The notes under the pieces were generated by a model. It was given only the letters and a program-made list of their open reading frames with translations, did no database searches and had not been told where the DNA came from. The translations under genes and the position numbers were made by a program. From positions 1,319,783-1,383,782 of the forward strand of contig NW_006763132.1 in NCBI RefSeq assembly GCF_000264905.1: a stretch of 64,000 nucleotides of DNA, written 5' to 3'. This document shows, piece after piece, positions 63,493 to 64,000 of this stretch. The stretch comes from Stereum hirsutum FP-91666 SS1. Lineage: Eukaryota > Basidiomycota > Agaricomycetes > Russulales > Stereaceae. The first letter of the stretch is position 1; each line of letters opens with the position of its first letter.

Positions 63493-64000
63493 TCAAGCCC
63501 TAAGTCCCATCATCTCCGCGAACTTCTGCACTTTAACCCTAGCCAGGGGTTTAGTCAGAAGGTCTGCAGGCATCTCATCCGTCCCTATATGCTCCATCCG
63601 GATCGTCCCCTTCTCCACCTCATCCCTCAACCAATAGAACCGCAAGTCCAGATGCTTCATACGCCCATGGTGCTCGGGATTCTTCGCCACTTGAAGTGCA
63701 GACTGATTGTCGATGTAGAGCGTAGAGGGAGAGTCGAGTGAATAACCAAAGGAAGTGAGCAGGTTGCGAAGAAAGAGGATCTCTTGGCCAGCAGTGGTAG
63801 CAGCGACGTATTCGGCTTCTGTGGTGGAGAGGGCGACGATGGATTGAAGGCGAGATTGCCAGGAAATAGCACCAGTGCCCATCTTGACGAGATAACCGGA
63901 GGTGGAACGTCCAGAATCCGGATTCCCTGCATGATCGGCATCGGTGTAGGTGTGGAAGAGCTCAGTGGAGGAAGAGGAAGTGGGAGAATAAGTGAGTTTA
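63493..64000 (-). CDS. Ty1/Copia polyprotein, C-terminal RNase H (cut by window end)
   Basis: The minus-strand frame reads TYTDADHAGNPDSGRSTSGY, MGTGAISWQSRLQSIVALST, TEAEYVAATTAGQEILFLRN, STLYIDNQSALQVAKNPEHH, RFYWLRDEVEKGTIRMEHIG and DEMPADLLTKPLARVKVQKF, with a stop at 63,493. The D-E-D pattern (DADHAG, TEAEYVA, IDNQSA) and the ADLLTK tail are the standard Copia RNase H signature. The reverse transcriptase and upstream domains lie beyond the window. No stop or frameshift is seen in the visible part. Confidence 0.92.
   Translation of the reverse strand, partial: KLTYSPTSSSSTELFHTYTDADHAGNPDSGRSTSGYLVKMGTGAISWQSRLQSIVALSTTEAEYVAATTAGQEILFLRNLLTSFGYSLDSPSTLYIDNQSALQVAKNPEHHGRMKHLDLRFYWLRDEVEKGTIRMEHIGTDEMPADLLTKPLARVKVQKFAEMMGLRA

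Overview
The window looks like nuclear DNA of a filamentous basidiomycete, most likely an Agaricomycete. Genes are split by many 45-65 nt GT-AG introns on both strands. The recognisable proteins are fungal housekeeping proteins, and the repeats include KDZ, DD34E and Copia elements plus an integrase-like family common in mushroom genomes. I name no species.

About 1-38.0 kb is gene-dense. In order it holds: a GAF-type hybrid histidine kinase cut by the window start (-), a SEC59-type dolichol kinase (-), a 6.25 kb terminal-inverted-repeat (TIR) element carrying an alpha-kinase-like gene, uracil-DNA glycosylase (+), a bZIP regulator (-), the TFIIH/repair helicase SSL2/XPB (-), divergently the branch-point-binding protein BBP/SF1 (+), an NSUN5/Rcm1-type rRNA methyltransferase (-), a class I DnaJ (+), a seven-helix receptor-like protein (+), Ras1 (+) and a CIA30/NDUFAF1 complex I assembly factor (-). 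These genes serve signalling, N-glycosylation, DNA repair and transcription, splicing, ribosome modification, chaperoning and mitochondrial assembly. They do not form a metabolic cluster.

About 38.1-64 kb is a repeat island. It holds two adjacent full-length foldback elements, a duplicated block carrying a 171-bp tandem array built from a pseudo-exon plus intron, a broken KDZ transposase, nested inverted repeats, a probable solo LTR, a spliced orphan gene whose upstream region is repeat-derived, a 4.87 kb element with 81-bp TIRs holding an apparently intact DD34E transposase and a second gene, a third foldback palindrome, and convergent LTR copies beside a Copia polyprotein cut by the window end.

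The points I rate highest are: (1) the 9,689-15,936 element, with 80-bp TIRs, a 6-bp target duplication and an alpha-kinase gene starting 8 nt after a truncated integrase-like ORF; (2) the 171-bp exon/intron satellite; (3) the 29/18/6-nt micro-exons of the DnaJ J-domain, one of which encodes the Asp of HPD; (4) the foldback elements, one sitting in the promoter of the complex I assembly factor. All calls come from reading the sequence. No database search or alignment program was run, and exon ends are approximate where stated.
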